A DNA stretch of 64,000 nucleotides from an uncultured Desulfosarcina sp. (GTDB lineage: Bacteria; Desulfobacterota; Desulfobacteria; Desulfobacterales; Desulfosarcinaceae), in contig NZ_OY764190.1 of NCBI RefSeq assembly GCF_963668215.1, forward strand, positions 5,456,001 to 5,520,000. Direction: 5' to 3'. How positions within the stretch are numbered: position 1 is the stretch's first letter; each line of letters starts with the position of its first letter. Position numbers and translations under genes: made by a program. The notes beneath the pieces were generated by a model, which saw only the letters and a program-made list of their open reading frames with translations, searched no databases and was not told the origin of the DNA. Below are positions 35,791-44,558 of this stretch, piece after piece.

Positions 35791-35815
35791 TACAATAGCC
35801 TCCTAAGCTATTGTA
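35791..35815. other. Hairpin downstream of selC
   Basis: Perfect 9-bp inverted repeat, TACAATAGC (35791-35799) and GCTATTGTA (35807-35815), loop of 7 nt, with a T7 run nine bases after. It could terminate selC transcription or mark the prophage border. Confidence 0.5.
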
Positions 35816-35932
35816 GAAGCAATTTTTTTCGCTTTATCCCCTGCCGTTTTTCTCTTTTCAAATTGTCAAAAGCAGACCGTACTCACTTTATCCTAAAACC
35901 ATTTGGATCGACATCTCCACATCTGTTTTTGA

Positions 35933-35958
35933 TGCCAGGCACTAATACCTGCCTGGCA
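35933..35958. other. Perfect inverted repeat before the first prophage gene
   Basis: TGCCAGGCA (35933-35941) and TGCCTGGCA (35950-35958), loop of 8 nt, about 100 nt before the first prophage gene. No T run follows, so an operator is as likely as a terminator. Apart from these two hairpins the 35699-36061 stretch shows no credible gene. Confidence 0.45.
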
Positions 35959-36061
35959 CTCCGTTCAGGACCATCTGTTCGACTACTTCAAGGTTACTCC
36001 GGTTCATCCCTGGTGGCCAAAGATGGACAACCGTGTCTTCGCTCAAGGAGGGAATGCAGCC

Positions 36062-36289
36062 ATGGGTGAATTCGAACAGGTCTGCAAAAAGGTGGATACC
36101 GAGTTCAACGAAATCATGGGTACCGGTTCCGATACCGAGCAGGCGCCGGTCATGCTGCTCCGGGCTGCGGCTAAAATGATGATGACCACCTATCCGGAGC
36201 ACAGGCTCAGAGGATTGGCGCTGGCAAATTTGTACAGCAGCGCGAATCACCTGAAGGCTTTGGAAAATTTAGGAGGAAACAGCCAATGA
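36062..36289 (+). CDS. Hypothetical prophage protein
   Basis: 75 aa from the ATG at 36062 (AAGGAGGG 7 nt upstream); a longer frame to 36023 lacks such a site. Mostly helical and acidic at the start (G-E-F-E-Q-V-C-K-K-V-D-T-E-F), then A-A-A-K-M-M-M-T-T-Y-P-E-H-R-L-R-G-L-A-L-A. I do not recognise a family. It is the first gene of the prophage early operon and overlaps the next by 4 nt. Confidence 0.65.
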   Translation: MGEFEQVCKKVDTEFNEIMGTGSDTEQAPVMLLRAAAKMMMTTYPEHRLRGLALANLYSSANHLKALENLGGNSQ

Positions 36290-36426
36290 TTGCCCCCATT
36301 CGATGGTCGGATATCCTCCGGCATGTCCTGCCGGGGTTGATCCTCAAACTGATTGTTCTGGCAACCGTGATCGCCCTGCCCTTCTGGTGGTTTCTGACGC
36401 AGCTGGCCGAGCACGGATGGCATTGA
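36286..36426 (+). CDS. Small single-span membrane protein, 46 aa
   Basis: ATG overlaps the previous TGA and is preceded by AGGAGG at 9 nt. One hydrophobic helix (about residues 15-38: L-P-G-L-I-L-K-L-I-V-L-A-T-V-I-A-L-P-F-W-W-F) with a basic N-terminal part. Good start site and tight spacing support a real gene. The function is unknown; small membrane proteins in this place are often superinfection-exclusion or host-interaction factors, but nothing here proves it. Confidence 0.6.
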   Translation: MIAPIRWSDILRHVLPGLILKLIVLATVIALPFWWFLTQLAEHGWH

Positions 36427-36561
36427 AACCGCGCCCGCGTCCGTGGCGCTTAATAACGGCGTTGGACTCCTTATCACCCGGCCGCCCCGACGGGTCAAGT
36501 AGCGGCTTAGCTTTGGACAGCCTGCGAACGGGGCTTTTTTCAACCAGGGAGTGTCGATCCC

Positions 36562-36762
36562 ATGCCCGAACCCAAGGAAGCCGGACTCAAATGCCGCTGC
36601 GGACTGATCGTTCCCCGGGAGCAAATGATCGACTACCTGTGCCCGGAGTGCCGGCTGGCACTGATCCTGACCGAGTACGACCGCCCCACGCCGGATTGTT
36701 TCATCGACATCCCGGCGCCAAGGCGAAGAATGATGGAGGCCATGTCCAATGAAACCGACTGA
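36562..36762 (+). CDS. Small zinc-ribbon-like prophage protein
   Basis: 66 aa with C-R-C (11-13) and C-P-E-C (27-30), two Cys pairs about 15 residues apart as in a zinc ribbon. An A-G-G-G-A-G-like site lies about 9 nt upstream. It overlaps the next gene by 14 nt. Possibly a nucleic-acid-binding or adaptor protein; no family recognised. Confidence 0.6.
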   Translation: MPEPKEAGLKCRCGLIVPREQMIDYLCPECRLALILTEYDRPTPDCFIDIPAPRRRMMEAMSNETD

Positions 36763-36937
36763 CGCAAAACTGGTGGCCGGATTCCTTCTCCAGGATCTTG
36801 ATCGCTTCATGGATTATCTGGAGGATTGTTCCATCGATTCCACCGAGGCCTCGGTGATCGTGGAGGAGATCATCGAGGAATCCGAAGGCGCCATCCCAAC
36901 CTGCACCGAGCAGCTTTCGGGGTTCGTCGGGGGATGA
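36749..36937 (+). CDS. Hypothetical acidic prophage protein
   Basis: 62 aa, strongly acidic helix (V-I-V-E-E-I-I-E-E-S-E-G at about 37-48). It overlaps the genes on both sides (14 nt before, 4 nt after), as usual for phage early operons. No family recognised. Confidence 0.55.
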   Translation: MKPTDAKLVAGFLLQDLDRFMDYLEDCSIDSTEASVIVEEIIEESEGAIPTCTEQLSGFVGG

Positions 36938-37497
36938 AACCACAGCCGGCCATTCCAGTACCCATCGCCGGCATTATCCAAACCACCGAGGATGCCGTGC
37001 TGGTCAAATTGCCTTCGGGCAGATCCCGATGGGTTCCCAGGGATCATGCCGAGTTTTCTCCGGGGCATGTCCTTTTGCCGGCGTGGCTGGCCAAAAAAAT
37101 CAGGGAGCAGCCGGAAATGAAAAAGCTCACCAGCGACACGCTCACCGACGAAGAGCAATACATCTTCCAGGTGATCCGGGCCGCCCGGGTCATCCAGGAA
37201 TTTTTATGGGCGGACATGAACGTCGAGAGCGGCCTGGAGGAGTTCCGCAGGATGTTCCGCAAGCGCGTGGCCAAGATCGAGGCCATTTCCATGGACAATC
37301 CCCACTGGCGGGTGGAGCTGAACAAGCGGCTTTTGCAGACCGCGGCCATCTGCGTGAACCTCATGGCCAAGATGGCCAACGGCCGTCTCACCCATGACGG
37401 CATCCATCCTACGATGCCCAGCAACCTGCCCGACTATGACAAACCCATCGACAACCATTCCGGGAGGAGACCATGCAACGCACCTTCAGGGAACTGA
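36934..37497 (+). CDS. Hypothetical prophage protein
   Basis: 187 aa from the ATG at 36934, which overlaps the preceding TGA. A short beta-rich start (I-I-Q-T-T-E-D-A-V-L-V-K-L-P-S-G) is followed by a helical region with E-E-Q-Y-I-F-Q-V-I-R-A-A-R-V-I-Q-E-F-L-W and N-P-H-W-R-V-E-L-N-K-R-L-L-Q-T-A-A. Soluble. Its end overlaps the ParB-like gene by 25 nt. I do not recognise the family. Confidence 0.65.
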   Translation: MKPQPAIPVPIAGIIQTTEDAVLVKLPSGRSRWVPRDHAEFSPGHVLLPAWLAKKIREQPEMKKLTSDTLTDEEQYIFQVIRAARVIQEFLWADMNVESGLEEFRRMFRKRVAKIEAISMDNPHWRVELNKRLLQTAAICVNLMAKMANGRLTHDGIHPTMPSNLPDYDKPIDNHSGRRPCNAPSGN

Positions 37498-39173
37498 ACC
37501 TGACGGCCATCACCCCCTCGCCCTTCAATCCGCGCAGGGATTTTACCGGAGACGACTTTATCGAACTGACCGCCTCCATCGCCCGGATGGGCGTCCTGGA
37601 ACCCATCCTGGTCAGGCCCATCGAAAGTGATGACACCCCTTTCGAGCTGGTGGCCGGCGAGCGGCGCTGGCGGGCCTGTTATGCCGCGGCCGAGAGCAAC
37701 GGCGGTCCGGACAAGGCCGTAATCCCGGCCATGATCCAGGAGATGGACGACGACCTGGCCCTGGAGATCCAGACCATCGAGAACCTGCAAAGAAGGGACC
37801 TGTCCGGACTCGAAGAGGCCGAGGCCTTCCGGATCTGGGTGGACCGCAAGGGAACCGACGCCATTCCCGAACTGGCCGAACGCACCGGCATCAAGGAGAC
37901 CTACATCCGCCGGCGCCTGATGATCCTGCGCCTTCCAAAGACCATGCTGGAGGCCTGGGGCAAGGGCGATCTCAAGTTCGGCCATCTTGAGCAGTTGGCC
38001 CGCATGGACGACAAGAAACAGCGCCGTTCCATCTTCGATGAAGTTGTCCGGGATCTCAAAGACCGCCAGGTCACCGTAGCGGATCTCAAACGCAGGATTG
38101 CGAGGATCTCGCCGGCACTGGGCAAGGCCCGCTTCGATATCGAAGCCGAGGGCTGCCTGGCCTGCACCCAGAACACCAGCGTCCAGATGAAGCTGTTCGA
38201 CCTGGGCGACGAAAAAGCCCGCTGCAACCGGCCCGATTGCTTTAAGAAGAAGCAGGAAGCCCACCTGGTCAAATTCTGGAACCGCACAAAATATTATCGC
38301 AAGTACGGCATCAAGGGCTTCCGCTTCAATGAGGATGTGAGCTGGAAGGATTACGAAGCCTTTTACGGCGACGGCAAACCGGCAAAAAAATGCCTGTCCT
38401 GCGAGCACCACCTGGCCATCCTGCATATCGACGGAGAATCCTGTCACGACCGCGCCTGCTTCGGAGACAAGAGCTGCTTCAACGCCGTGCGGTCCACCAG
38501 ATCCTCCGGCGGCAGTACCCGCAAACCCAAGAAGTCCAAGGACGGTCCCCGGGTGGCTTGGCACGGCGAGCACTTCCGGGAAGTCTTCTTCCAGGAGCAA
38601 CTGCCCGTATCCTTCGAACCGGTGGAGGCCTCCAGCCTCACCGTCCGCCAGGTATCGTTGTATTCCCTGATCCGGGGCAACGCCGGCATCCATGACTGGT
38701 ACGCCCAGCGCCATGACGTGGGCGAGCGTTTATGGGAAGACGGACCGTACAGCCTGGATCGTAAGGCGTTGTTTCGCCTGATCGCCGGCATGGACGAAGA
38801 GCAGGTGGCCGAGGAGATCAAGGCCGTTTCCCTGCAGGCCGTCCTGTCCGGCGACTACCTCACGGACGAACGCTGGCTTGTGGCCGGTCATGTGGGCATC
38901 GACCTGGCCAGCCAATGGCGCTTCACCGAAGACTACCTGGCCAAGAAGACCAAAGGCGAAATGATCGAGTTCGGAAATCGCTTCGGCCTGTTCGACGATC
39001 CCATGGCCATGGGGTTTCTCACAGGCACCCTGAAGCGCAAGTCCTTCAAGGCCTGCAAGAAGGGCGAGTTGCTCCGTGTGTTCCTGGAATCCGGCGCCGA
39101 CACCGCCGGCATGGTCCCGGACGAGATCGTGGCCGACAATCCCGTAGAGAACACCGAATCCATCGGTGGTTGA
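37473..39173 (+). CDS. ParB/Spo0J-like protein with Cys-rich central region
   Basis: 566 aa. Residues about 1-110 are a ParB N-terminal (ParB/Srx-type) domain with the box A-G-E-R-R-W-R-A and I-E-N-L-Q-R-R-D-L; about 110-220 is the HTH region (E-L-A-E-R-T-G-I-K-E-T-Y-I-R-R-R-L). The central part (about 225-340) has many cysteines in pairs (C-L-A-C, C-x5-C, C-L-S-C, C-x4-C, C-x4-C) that could bind zinc; the last 220 residues are unrecognised. In chromosomal ParB the R-box binds CTP. No parA gene is adjacent, so it may act in phage replication or regulation rather than partition. A GGAGG site precedes the ATG. Confidence 0.8.
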   Translation: MQRTFRELNLTAITPSPFNPRRDFTGDDFIELTASIARMGVLEPILVRPIESDDTPFELVAGERRWRACYAAAESNGGPDKAVIPAMIQEMDDDLALEIQTIENLQRRDLSGLEEAEAFRIWVDRKGTDAIPELAERTGIKETYIRRRLMILRLPKTMLEAWGKGDLKFGHLEQLARMDDKKQRRSIFDEVVRDLKDRQVTVADLKRRIARISPALGKARFDIEAEGCLACTQNTSVQMKLFDLGDEKARCNRPDCFKKKQEAHLVKFWNRTKYYRKYGIKGFRFNEDVSWKDYEAFYGDGKPAKKCLSCEHHLAILHIDGESCHDRACFGDKSCFNAVRSTRSSGGSTRKPKKSKDGPRVAWHGEHFREVFFQEQLPVSFEPVEASSLTVRQVSLYSLIRGNAGIHDWYAQRHDVGERLWEDGPYSLDRKALFRLIAGMDEEQVAEEIKAVSLQAVLSGDYLTDERWLVAGHVGIDLASQWRFTEDYLAKKTKGEMIEFGNRFGLFDDPMAMGFLTGTLKRKSFKACKKGELLRVFLESGADTAGMVPDEIVADNPVENTESIGG

Positions 39174-39436
39174 TTCCCTGGACAGCATATAAACCGACCG
39201 GCCCGGCGAATGCCGAGCCGACCTTAACAAGAATCTTTTATGCCGACTCCCCCGCTCCCCCACAATCAAACACAACCCGGCCAACAGTCAAACGGGGTTG
39301 GAAGGCCCGCGGGTCCTTCCTGGGACTTTTCCCATAGCGGTGAGAAAAAGCGCAACAGTCGTGTCCGGTTGAATTTTGAAAATGGAATGGAAAATGGAAT
39401 TTTTGATTTCTATCCGACTGCTGGTTGTAACTGGTC

Positions 39437-41059
39437 ATGAGTGAGCCCGTTGAGCCTGCCGGTGGTTTTCCGGATGCCGGCACCGATCCTTCCGGAGACC
39501 TGCAATCGCTCATGGACGAGTACGCCGGGAAGGTGGCCGCCCGGGTTGCCGAGGAGGCCGCGGCCGATCCGGATGGAAAGCCGGTCAACGGCAAGGTCGG
39601 TTCCGGGTTCATCCGCGCCTGCTTCGACGCCAACGAACTGGGTGACGGGTTGCTCTTCAAGGCGGTCAACAAAGGGGACCTGACGTTCAACAAGGCCATG
39701 GACGCCTGGCTGGTGTGGACCGGCCATCACTGGGCCGTGGACCAGATGGGCGCGGCCCGGGCCGGGGTCGAGAAAGTGGTCGAAAAATTCGGCGAGGAGC
39801 TGGCCGCTATGAACAAGAAAATCCGGGAGGTAGAGGCCGACGGTGCCGGCGAGCAGCTCGCCTTCTTCCGGGCCCGGGCCAAGGGGTTGCGAGCCCGCAT
39901 CAGCCAGCTGCGCAGCCGGCGCCGGGCCAACAACTGCCTTGACTTTGCCCACAACTGCGAGGACCCCATGGCAATCCGGGGAGACGAGATCGACAGGAAA
40001 CCCCTGCTTCTGGCCTGTGCCAACGGCGTGATCAACCTGGCCACCGGGGAGCTGGAGTCCGGGCGCCAGGAGCAATATTTGCTGAAGGCCTCGCCAGTGT
40101 CCTGGCAGGGCATCGATGCGCCCTGCCCCTTGTGGGAGGAAAAGCTCCTGGAGATCCTCTCCGGAGACCAGCGGTTGATGGCTTTTCTGCAGCGGGTGCT
40201 GGGATACGCTTTGATCGGCGAGGTCAGGGAGTCCATCATCGTGGTGCTGACCGGGATCGGCCGCAACGGCAAGTCCCTGATCGTGGAGGTGCTCTCCGAG
40301 ATCATGGGGCCTCTGGCCGGTGCCGTACGATCAGAGATGCTTCTGGACCAGATGCGGGTGACATCCTCCACCGGGCCCACACCGGACATCATGGCACTCA
40401 GGGGTCTGCGCATGGCCTTCGCCTCCGAGACGGACGACGGCTGCCGGGTCAGTCCTTCCCGGGTGAAGTGGCTGACCGGCAAGGACAAGCTCACCGGCCG
40501 CAATCCCCATGACAAGTATGAGGTGCAGTTCCCGCCGACGCACACATTATTCCTTCTGACCAACCACAAGCCGCATGCCCCGGCCGACGATTTCGCTTTC
40601 TGGGAGCGGGTGATCCTGATCCCCTTCCTGCTCTCGTTCGTCAGCCGCCGGCCGAGGAACGAATCCGAGCGGGTGGCGGATCCGCTTTTGGCCGCGAAGC
40701 TGATACCCGAGTATCCGGGCATCATGGCCTGGATGGTGCGCGGCAGCCTTCAATACCTGCAGCGGGGACTGGATCCGCCTCCGGTGGTCAAGGAGGCGAT
40801 CCAGGAATACCAGCGCGATGAGGATATCCTGGCCGACTTCGTGGACGAATGCTGCGTCGTTGGCGAGGGCTTTCAGGTGGGGGCCACAGCTCTGTACGAC
40901 ATCTTCGAGCGCTGGTGGAAGAAAAACGTTTCCAAGAACGCGCCCAAGCAGAAGCGCTTCGGATCGCTCATGGGCCGGCGGTTTCAGCGCAAAAAGGACG
41001 GCGTGTACAAGTATACGGGTATCGGCCTTCTGGACAACGTGGAGGAACTGTTCGGCTGA
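39437..41059 (+). CDS. D5/P4-type phage replicative helicase (SF3, primase C-terminal family)
   Basis: 540 aa. The D5_N-like middle part (about 160-250) includes F-A-H-N-C-E-D-P, L-L-A-C-A-N-G-V-I-N-L-A-T-G-E-L; Walker A G-I-G-R-N-G-K-S lies at about 273-280, and the SF3 sensor region T-L-F-L-L-T-N-H-K-P at about 370-379. These helicases open the phage origin and move with a primase, here encoded next. A C-terminal winged-helix-like part (about 455-540) follows. 260 nt of non-coding sequence precede it and no clear ribosome binding site is seen before the ATG. Confidence 0.88.
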   Translation: MSEPVEPAGGFPDAGTDPSGDLQSLMDEYAGKVAARVAEEAAADPDGKPVNGKVGSGFIRACFDANELGDGLLFKAVNKGDLTFNKAMDAWLVWTGHHWAVDQMGAARAGVEKVVEKFGEELAAMNKKIREVEADGAGEQLAFFRARAKGLRARISQLRSRRRANNCLDFAHNCEDPMAIRGDEIDRKPLLLACANGVINLATGELESGRQEQYLLKASPVSWQGIDAPCPLWEEKLLEILSGDQRLMAFLQRVLGYALIGEVRESIIVVLTGIGRNGKSLIVEVLSEIMGPLAGAVRSEMLLDQMRVTSSTGPTPDIMALRGLRMAFASETDDGCRVSPSRVKWLTGKDKLTGRNPHDKYEVQFPPTHTLFLLTNHKPHAPADDFAFWERVILIPFLLSFVSRRPRNESERVADPLLAAKLIPEYPGIMAWMVRGSLQYLQRGLDPPPVVKEAIQEYQRDEDILADFVDECCVVGEGFQVGATALYDIFERWWKKNVSKNAPKQKRFGSLMGRRFQRKKDGVYKYTGIGLLDNVEELFG

Positions 41060-41345
41060 GACCGGACCAACGGAACCATCGCAACCGGATCGATTTTCAA
41101 GTGGTCCGGAGAATTAACATACCGGTTTTACAACCGATGCCGGAGTGTTCTCCCGGGTTGGACCATAATTTGGCTATACTTCTAGAATATTTTTTCTAAA
41201 AAAACTTTTTATTTTTATCTGTAATAAAGGTCCATTCGTCCAACAGAAAATATAAAGGTTTTTAAAACAGCTGTTTATCTCTCTGGACGGACAAAAATAA
41301 AGGGGTAGCAAAATTCCGTTTCGTCCATAACGCAAAGGATTCCGG

Positions 41346-42713
41346 ATGGATTTAATCCTTGATGACCTGAGTGGTCGCGGCCTGGCGCCCCGGCGGGTAT
41401 CGGGTACCCATGGCGGAGAGTACCACTGCCCCTGCCCTGCCTGCGGCGGCCAGGACCGGTTCCACGTCTGGCCGGACCAGGGCGAGGCCGGCACCTGGTG
41501 GTGCCGCGGCTGCGACCAGGGCGGTGACGCCATCGAGTATCTGATGGAGTTTTGCGGCAAATCCTTCCGGGAGGCGGCCGCGGCCGTTGGCCGGGATCTG
41601 GAGGACCTGCCCCTGGCATCCCGGACTCCCAGGCCGCGGCAAAAGCCGGCCTTCGTGCCGGTCAGGTATACGCCACCGGTGGAAAAGTGGCGGGAGAAGG
41701 CCGGGGCCTTCGTGGACCGGGCCCACGGGCAGCTGCTCGATAATCCGGAGCAGCTTCGATATTTGGCCGGCCGCGGTGTTCCGGAGTCGGCGGTAAAACA
41801 ATATCGCCTGGGTTACAATCCGGGCGAGAACGGCCGACCGGCCATATACCGGGCCCGGGGTGCCTGGGGACTGCCCGCCGAGGAGAAAAACGGCCGGCCG
41901 CGGCCTTTATGGATACCGCGCGGGATCGTGATCCCTTTGTTGGTTGATGGGGTGATCCATCGCATCCGGATCCGGAGGGAGAAGCAGGATCTCACTCCGG
42001 AGTTCAACCTTCCGTACTTCATGCTGCCCGGCTCCTCGGCCGCCACTATGGTGCTGGGTGATGCGGTTCGGGCCTTTGCGATTATAGAGGCCGAGCTGGA
42101 TGCAGTGGCCTGCGTTGCTGCCGCCGGCGACATCTGCGGTGCCGTTGCCGTCGGATCCAGTTCGACCAAGCCGGACGAGATAACCACGGCAATGCTGAAA
42201 CAGGCCCTTTGCATCCTCAACGCCCTGGACTTCGACGATGCCGGCAAGAAGGCCTTTGCTTGGTGGAGGGAGACGTTCACCGGGGTCAAGCGCTGGCCTG
42301 TGCCCGAAGGCAAGGACCCGGGAGAGGCGTTCGAAAAGGGCATCGACCTGCGCGCCTGGATTCTGGCCGGGTTGCCACCGGTGTTCCGCATGGCCGGGTT
42401 GACTCCTTTGGATGGCGATCAGGGGGAAGAGGAAGATCGGGAAGTTGAAAATACAGAGCCGGTGGAGATCGCCGGCAACATCCGCCAGGTGGTCGAGTGG
42501 TTCCGGCAGTATCCGGTCTCTGTCGTCAAGGACGGAAGAGGTATCCATTTTCATGAGGACCCGGCCTGGGCATCGGCCAACCGGGAATTGTCCCGTAGAA
42601 TCAACCTGGCGGTCTTCATGGACCCGGCGGTCTTCGATTACCTTTCCAACCATCCGGCCCGGGTGGTGGACGGCAATAACTTTTTTACTGAAACACAAGG
42701 ACAGGCTTCATGA
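41346..42713 (+). CDS. Phage DNA primase (CHC2-type zinc finger plus TOPRIM)
   Basis: 455 aa. Zinc finger: C30-x2-C33 with G-G and, about 20 residues on, C-R-G-C (about 53-56). The DnaG-like core gives G-R-G-V-P-E-S-A-V-K-Q-Y-R-L-G-Y (about 142-157). TOPRIM acidic residues sit in I-I-E-A-E-L-D-A-V-A (about 247-256) and D-F-D-D-A-G-K-K-A (about 296-304). It makes primers for the D5-type helicase encoded upstream. The 286 nt before it (41060-41345) are AT-rich and without a gene; they may hold a promoter or origin. The stop overlaps the SLOG gene. Confidence 0.86.
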   Translation: MDLILDDLSGRGLAPRRVSGTHGGEYHCPCPACGGQDRFHVWPDQGEAGTWWCRGCDQGGDAIEYLMEFCGKSFREAAAAVGRDLEDLPLASRTPRPRQKPAFVPVRYTPPVEKWREKAGAFVDRAHGQLLDNPEQLRYLAGRGVPESAVKQYRLGYNPGENGRPAIYRARGAWGLPAEEKNGRPRPLWIPRGIVIPLLVDGVIHRIRIRREKQDLTPEFNLPYFMLPGSSAATMVLGDAVRAFAIIEAELDAVACVAAAGDICGAVAVGSSSTKPDEITTAMLKQALCILNALDFDDAGKKAFAWWRETFTGVKRWPVPEGKDPGEAFEKGIDLRAWILAGLPPVFRMAGLTPLDGDQGEEEDREVENTEPVEIAGNIRQVVEWFRQYPVSVVKDGRGIHFHEDPAWASANRELSRRINLAVFMDPAVFDYLSNHPARVVDGNNFFTETQGQAS

Positions 42714-43153
42714 AACTCTCCGTACATGGCAGCCGGACGCTTTCCGACGAGCGGGTCAAAATCCTGCTCCTGGAAGAGATCGAGGCACATGGCATTACCG
42801 AAATCGTCACCCACGCCGAGCCCGACGGCGTCTGCAAGGTGGCTCGGGACCTGTGCCGGGAAAAGGCTATCCCGTTGAAACTGCATTTTCTCAACTTCAA
42901 ATATCTGCGCGGCGCCTTTGAGCACCGTTCCATCGACGTGCTCAAAGACGGGGACCGGGCCATCTTTGTTCACGATGGCAAGAGCAAGGGCACTTCCAAC
43001 GAACTGAAGCTGGCCAGGAAGATGGGAGTTCCCTATGCCTATCACGAACTTGAACAAACGGAATACAAGGTCAGCGTGGGATTCGAGGTGACCGAGGACT
43101 GGGGCCAGGACCTGGAACCGCTCGATATGCCGGAGATCCGGAAGATTGCATAA
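42710..43153 (+). CDS. YpsA-related SLOG-family nucleotide-binding protein
   Basis: 147 aa. V-H-G-S-R-T-L-S-D (5-13), V-T-H-A-E-P-D-G-V (about 33-41), A-I-F-V-H-D-G-K-S-K-G-T (about 87-98) and E-L-K-L-A-R-K-M-G match the DUF2493/cpYpsA group of Rossmann-like SLOG proteins, which bind nucleotides or their derivatives. Such genes are frequent in phages; the ligand and role are unknown. ATGA overlap with the primase gene. Confidence 0.65.
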   Translation: MKLSVHGSRTLSDERVKILLLEEIEAHGITEIVTHAEPDGVCKVARDLCREKAIPLKLHFLNFKYLRGAFEHRSIDVLKDGDRAIFVHDGKSKGTSNELKLARKMGVPYAYHELEQTEYKVSVGFEVTEDWGQDLEPLDMPEIRKIA

Positions 43154-43162
43154 GGACCGACC

Positions 43163-43942
43163 ATGATCATCGACCGAAAACGACTTGACAGTCTTCTGGA
43201 AACCCTCGGCGACAGCGATAGGGCCCGGATGACGACCCTGTACAACGCCATGGTGACCACGCTCAAGGCCTACAACGAGAAGAGTACGGCCTCCAGGCTC
43301 AAAGACTGGCAGGCAGCCGAGAAGGCCCTGGCCGAGGCGGTCGAGGAAATCGAAAACCAGTCTGAGACGGTCCGGCCGGATCCGGGCAATAATGAAATCG
43401 TCGGCACCATGGCCGACGTGGCCAAGTGGCTGCGGAGCGAAGGGTACTGCGCGCCCGGGCGTGACGAACCGGTCAAGAAATCCAAAGTGTACCAGGACCG
43501 GCGGAAAGGCCTGCTCTCGTTTGCGGATATGAAATCCGTCACCATGACCGAGGTAATGGCTTATGTGGCCCGGGCCCAGCTGATGAAGTCCAGCGTCAAC
43601 CGGGCCGACGAGACAGAGGATCTCAACATCCAGAAGCTGCGCCACGAAACCCGCAAGGCAAAAGAGGATGCCGACCGCAAGGAGTTCGACAATGCAAAAG
43701 AACGCGGGCTGTACCTGAAGAAAGAGGAGGTTTACCTGCAAACCGCCCTGAAGATCTCGGCTTTGGAGGCCGGATTGAAACACCTGGTGCGGACCGATGG
43801 ACCCGACTGGATCGCCCGGATAGAAAAAGCCCGCAACAAGCCCCAGGAGTTGTGCGACCTGATCTATCCGGGCATCGACGACCTGCTGGACCAGTTCGGG
43901 CGCATGGATGAGATTCAGGTGATCGTGAAAAGGAGAAATTGA
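43163..43942 (+). CDS. Nu1-like terminase small subunit (tentative)
   Basis: 259 aa. A short HTH-like part (D-V-A-K-W-L-R-S-E-G-Y, about 84-94) is followed by a charged helix L-R-H-E-T-R-K-A-K-E-D-A-D and the segment Y-L-K-K-E-E-V-Y-L-Q-T-A-L-K-I-S-A-L-E-A, which resembles the C-terminal half of lambda Nu1-type small terminases. The large subunit is 3.7 kb downstream, which is farther than usual. A good AAGGA site precedes the ATG. The call rests on helical pattern and on the GpA-type large subunit in the same prophage. Confidence 0.45.
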   Translation: MIIDRKRLDSLLETLGDSDRARMTTLYNAMVTTLKAYNEKSTASRLKDWQAAEKALAEAVEEIENQSETVRPDPGNNEIVGTMADVAKWLRSEGYCAPGRDEPVKKSKVYQDRRKGLLSFADMKSVTMTEVMAYVARAQLMKSSVNRADETEDLNIQKLRHETRKAKEDADRKEFDNAKERGLYLKKEEVYLQTALKISALEAGLKHLVRTDGPDWIARIEKARNKPQELCDLIYPGIDDLLDQFGRMDEIQVIVKRRN

Positions 43943-44187
43943 TGGAAATGCTGAAAGCGATGCGTAAATGCGAACTCGGCGGCTATGTGGCCCGCAAGGC
44001 CTACCCCAACCGGAAATATTACAAGGGTCGGGATGGAATATTCATGGAGGCCGCCCTGGTGGATCATATCGATTTTATCGCGACCGACTGGGAGAATCAT
44101 CCGCCGGAGTGTCGCAATACCGAACCCTTTGTCCATTCAAAAGGAAGCGGGCAAGACCGAAGGGTGGGGAACGGTCTTGCCCGATGA
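43942..44187 (+). CDS. Small prophage protein, possibly Tad2-like (DUF2829, anti-Thoeris)
   Basis: 81 aa from the ATG at 43942 that overlaps the previous TGA. A start helix M-L-K-A-M-R-K followed by Y-V-A-R-K-A-Y (about 14-20), then an exposed region and D-F-I-A-T-D-W-E-N (about 43-51). DUF2829/Tad2 proteins show the same order: a short helix, V-A-R-K/R-x-W and a closing D-x-L-A-x-D-W-E. Tad2 sequesters the signal of Thoeris defence. The match is short and the middle is diverged, so this is a hypothesis. Confidence 0.35.
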   Translation: MEMLKAMRKCELGGYVARKAYPNRKYYKGRDGIFMEAALVDHIDFIATDWENHPPECRNTEPFVHSKGSGQDRRVGNGLAR

Positions 44188-44300
44188 AAGGGGTTGGAAA
44201 GGATTGAGTATTATTTCCCTTCGCTGAAAAAATTATCGGCATTTTTGGTGAATACTTGAGAAAAAAAAATCAAGCCTCTCATGAGATCCGGGTTGAAGAA

Positions 44301-44547
44301 ATGGATGCCATGGAAAATCAACCAAAAAGAAATGATGAAATCGGTCTTTGGATCTGTGCAGCCAAAAACGCGGTACCGCCTCCGGGCAGAAAGGACTATC
44401 CCCGATGGGCGTGTGTCCGTGATCTGTTCGAGGTCGACCACAAAACGGCCGTACGGCTTTGCCCATGAGGCCGGATTGAATCCGTACGAATACCTGGACG
44501 GCCCGGTTTGCGATGTGTGTCCCGGGGATGTCCGGGAGTATGTTTAG
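44301..44547 (+). pseudogene. Small prophage gene split by a 1-nt frameshift
   Basis: The first frame gives about 55 residues ending V-R-L-C-P; the next frame continues with H-E-A-G-L-N-P-Y-E-Y-L-D-G-P-V and ends at 44547. If one C is removed from CCC at 44462-44464, one protein of about 80 aa results (T-A-V-R-L-C-H-E-A-G-L-N-P). The join reads naturally. Family unknown. This may be decay or an assembly error. Confidence 0.5.
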
Positions 44548-44558
44548 GAGGGGGTTGC

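Noticed and set aside
35863..36069. 68-codon frame after selC
   Set aside because: It covers a hairpin, lacks a ribosome binding site and overlaps a better-supported start at 36062.
36303..36752. 149-codon frame over the small prophage genes
   Set aside because: It overlaps two better-supported small genes in other frames and has no start site of its own.
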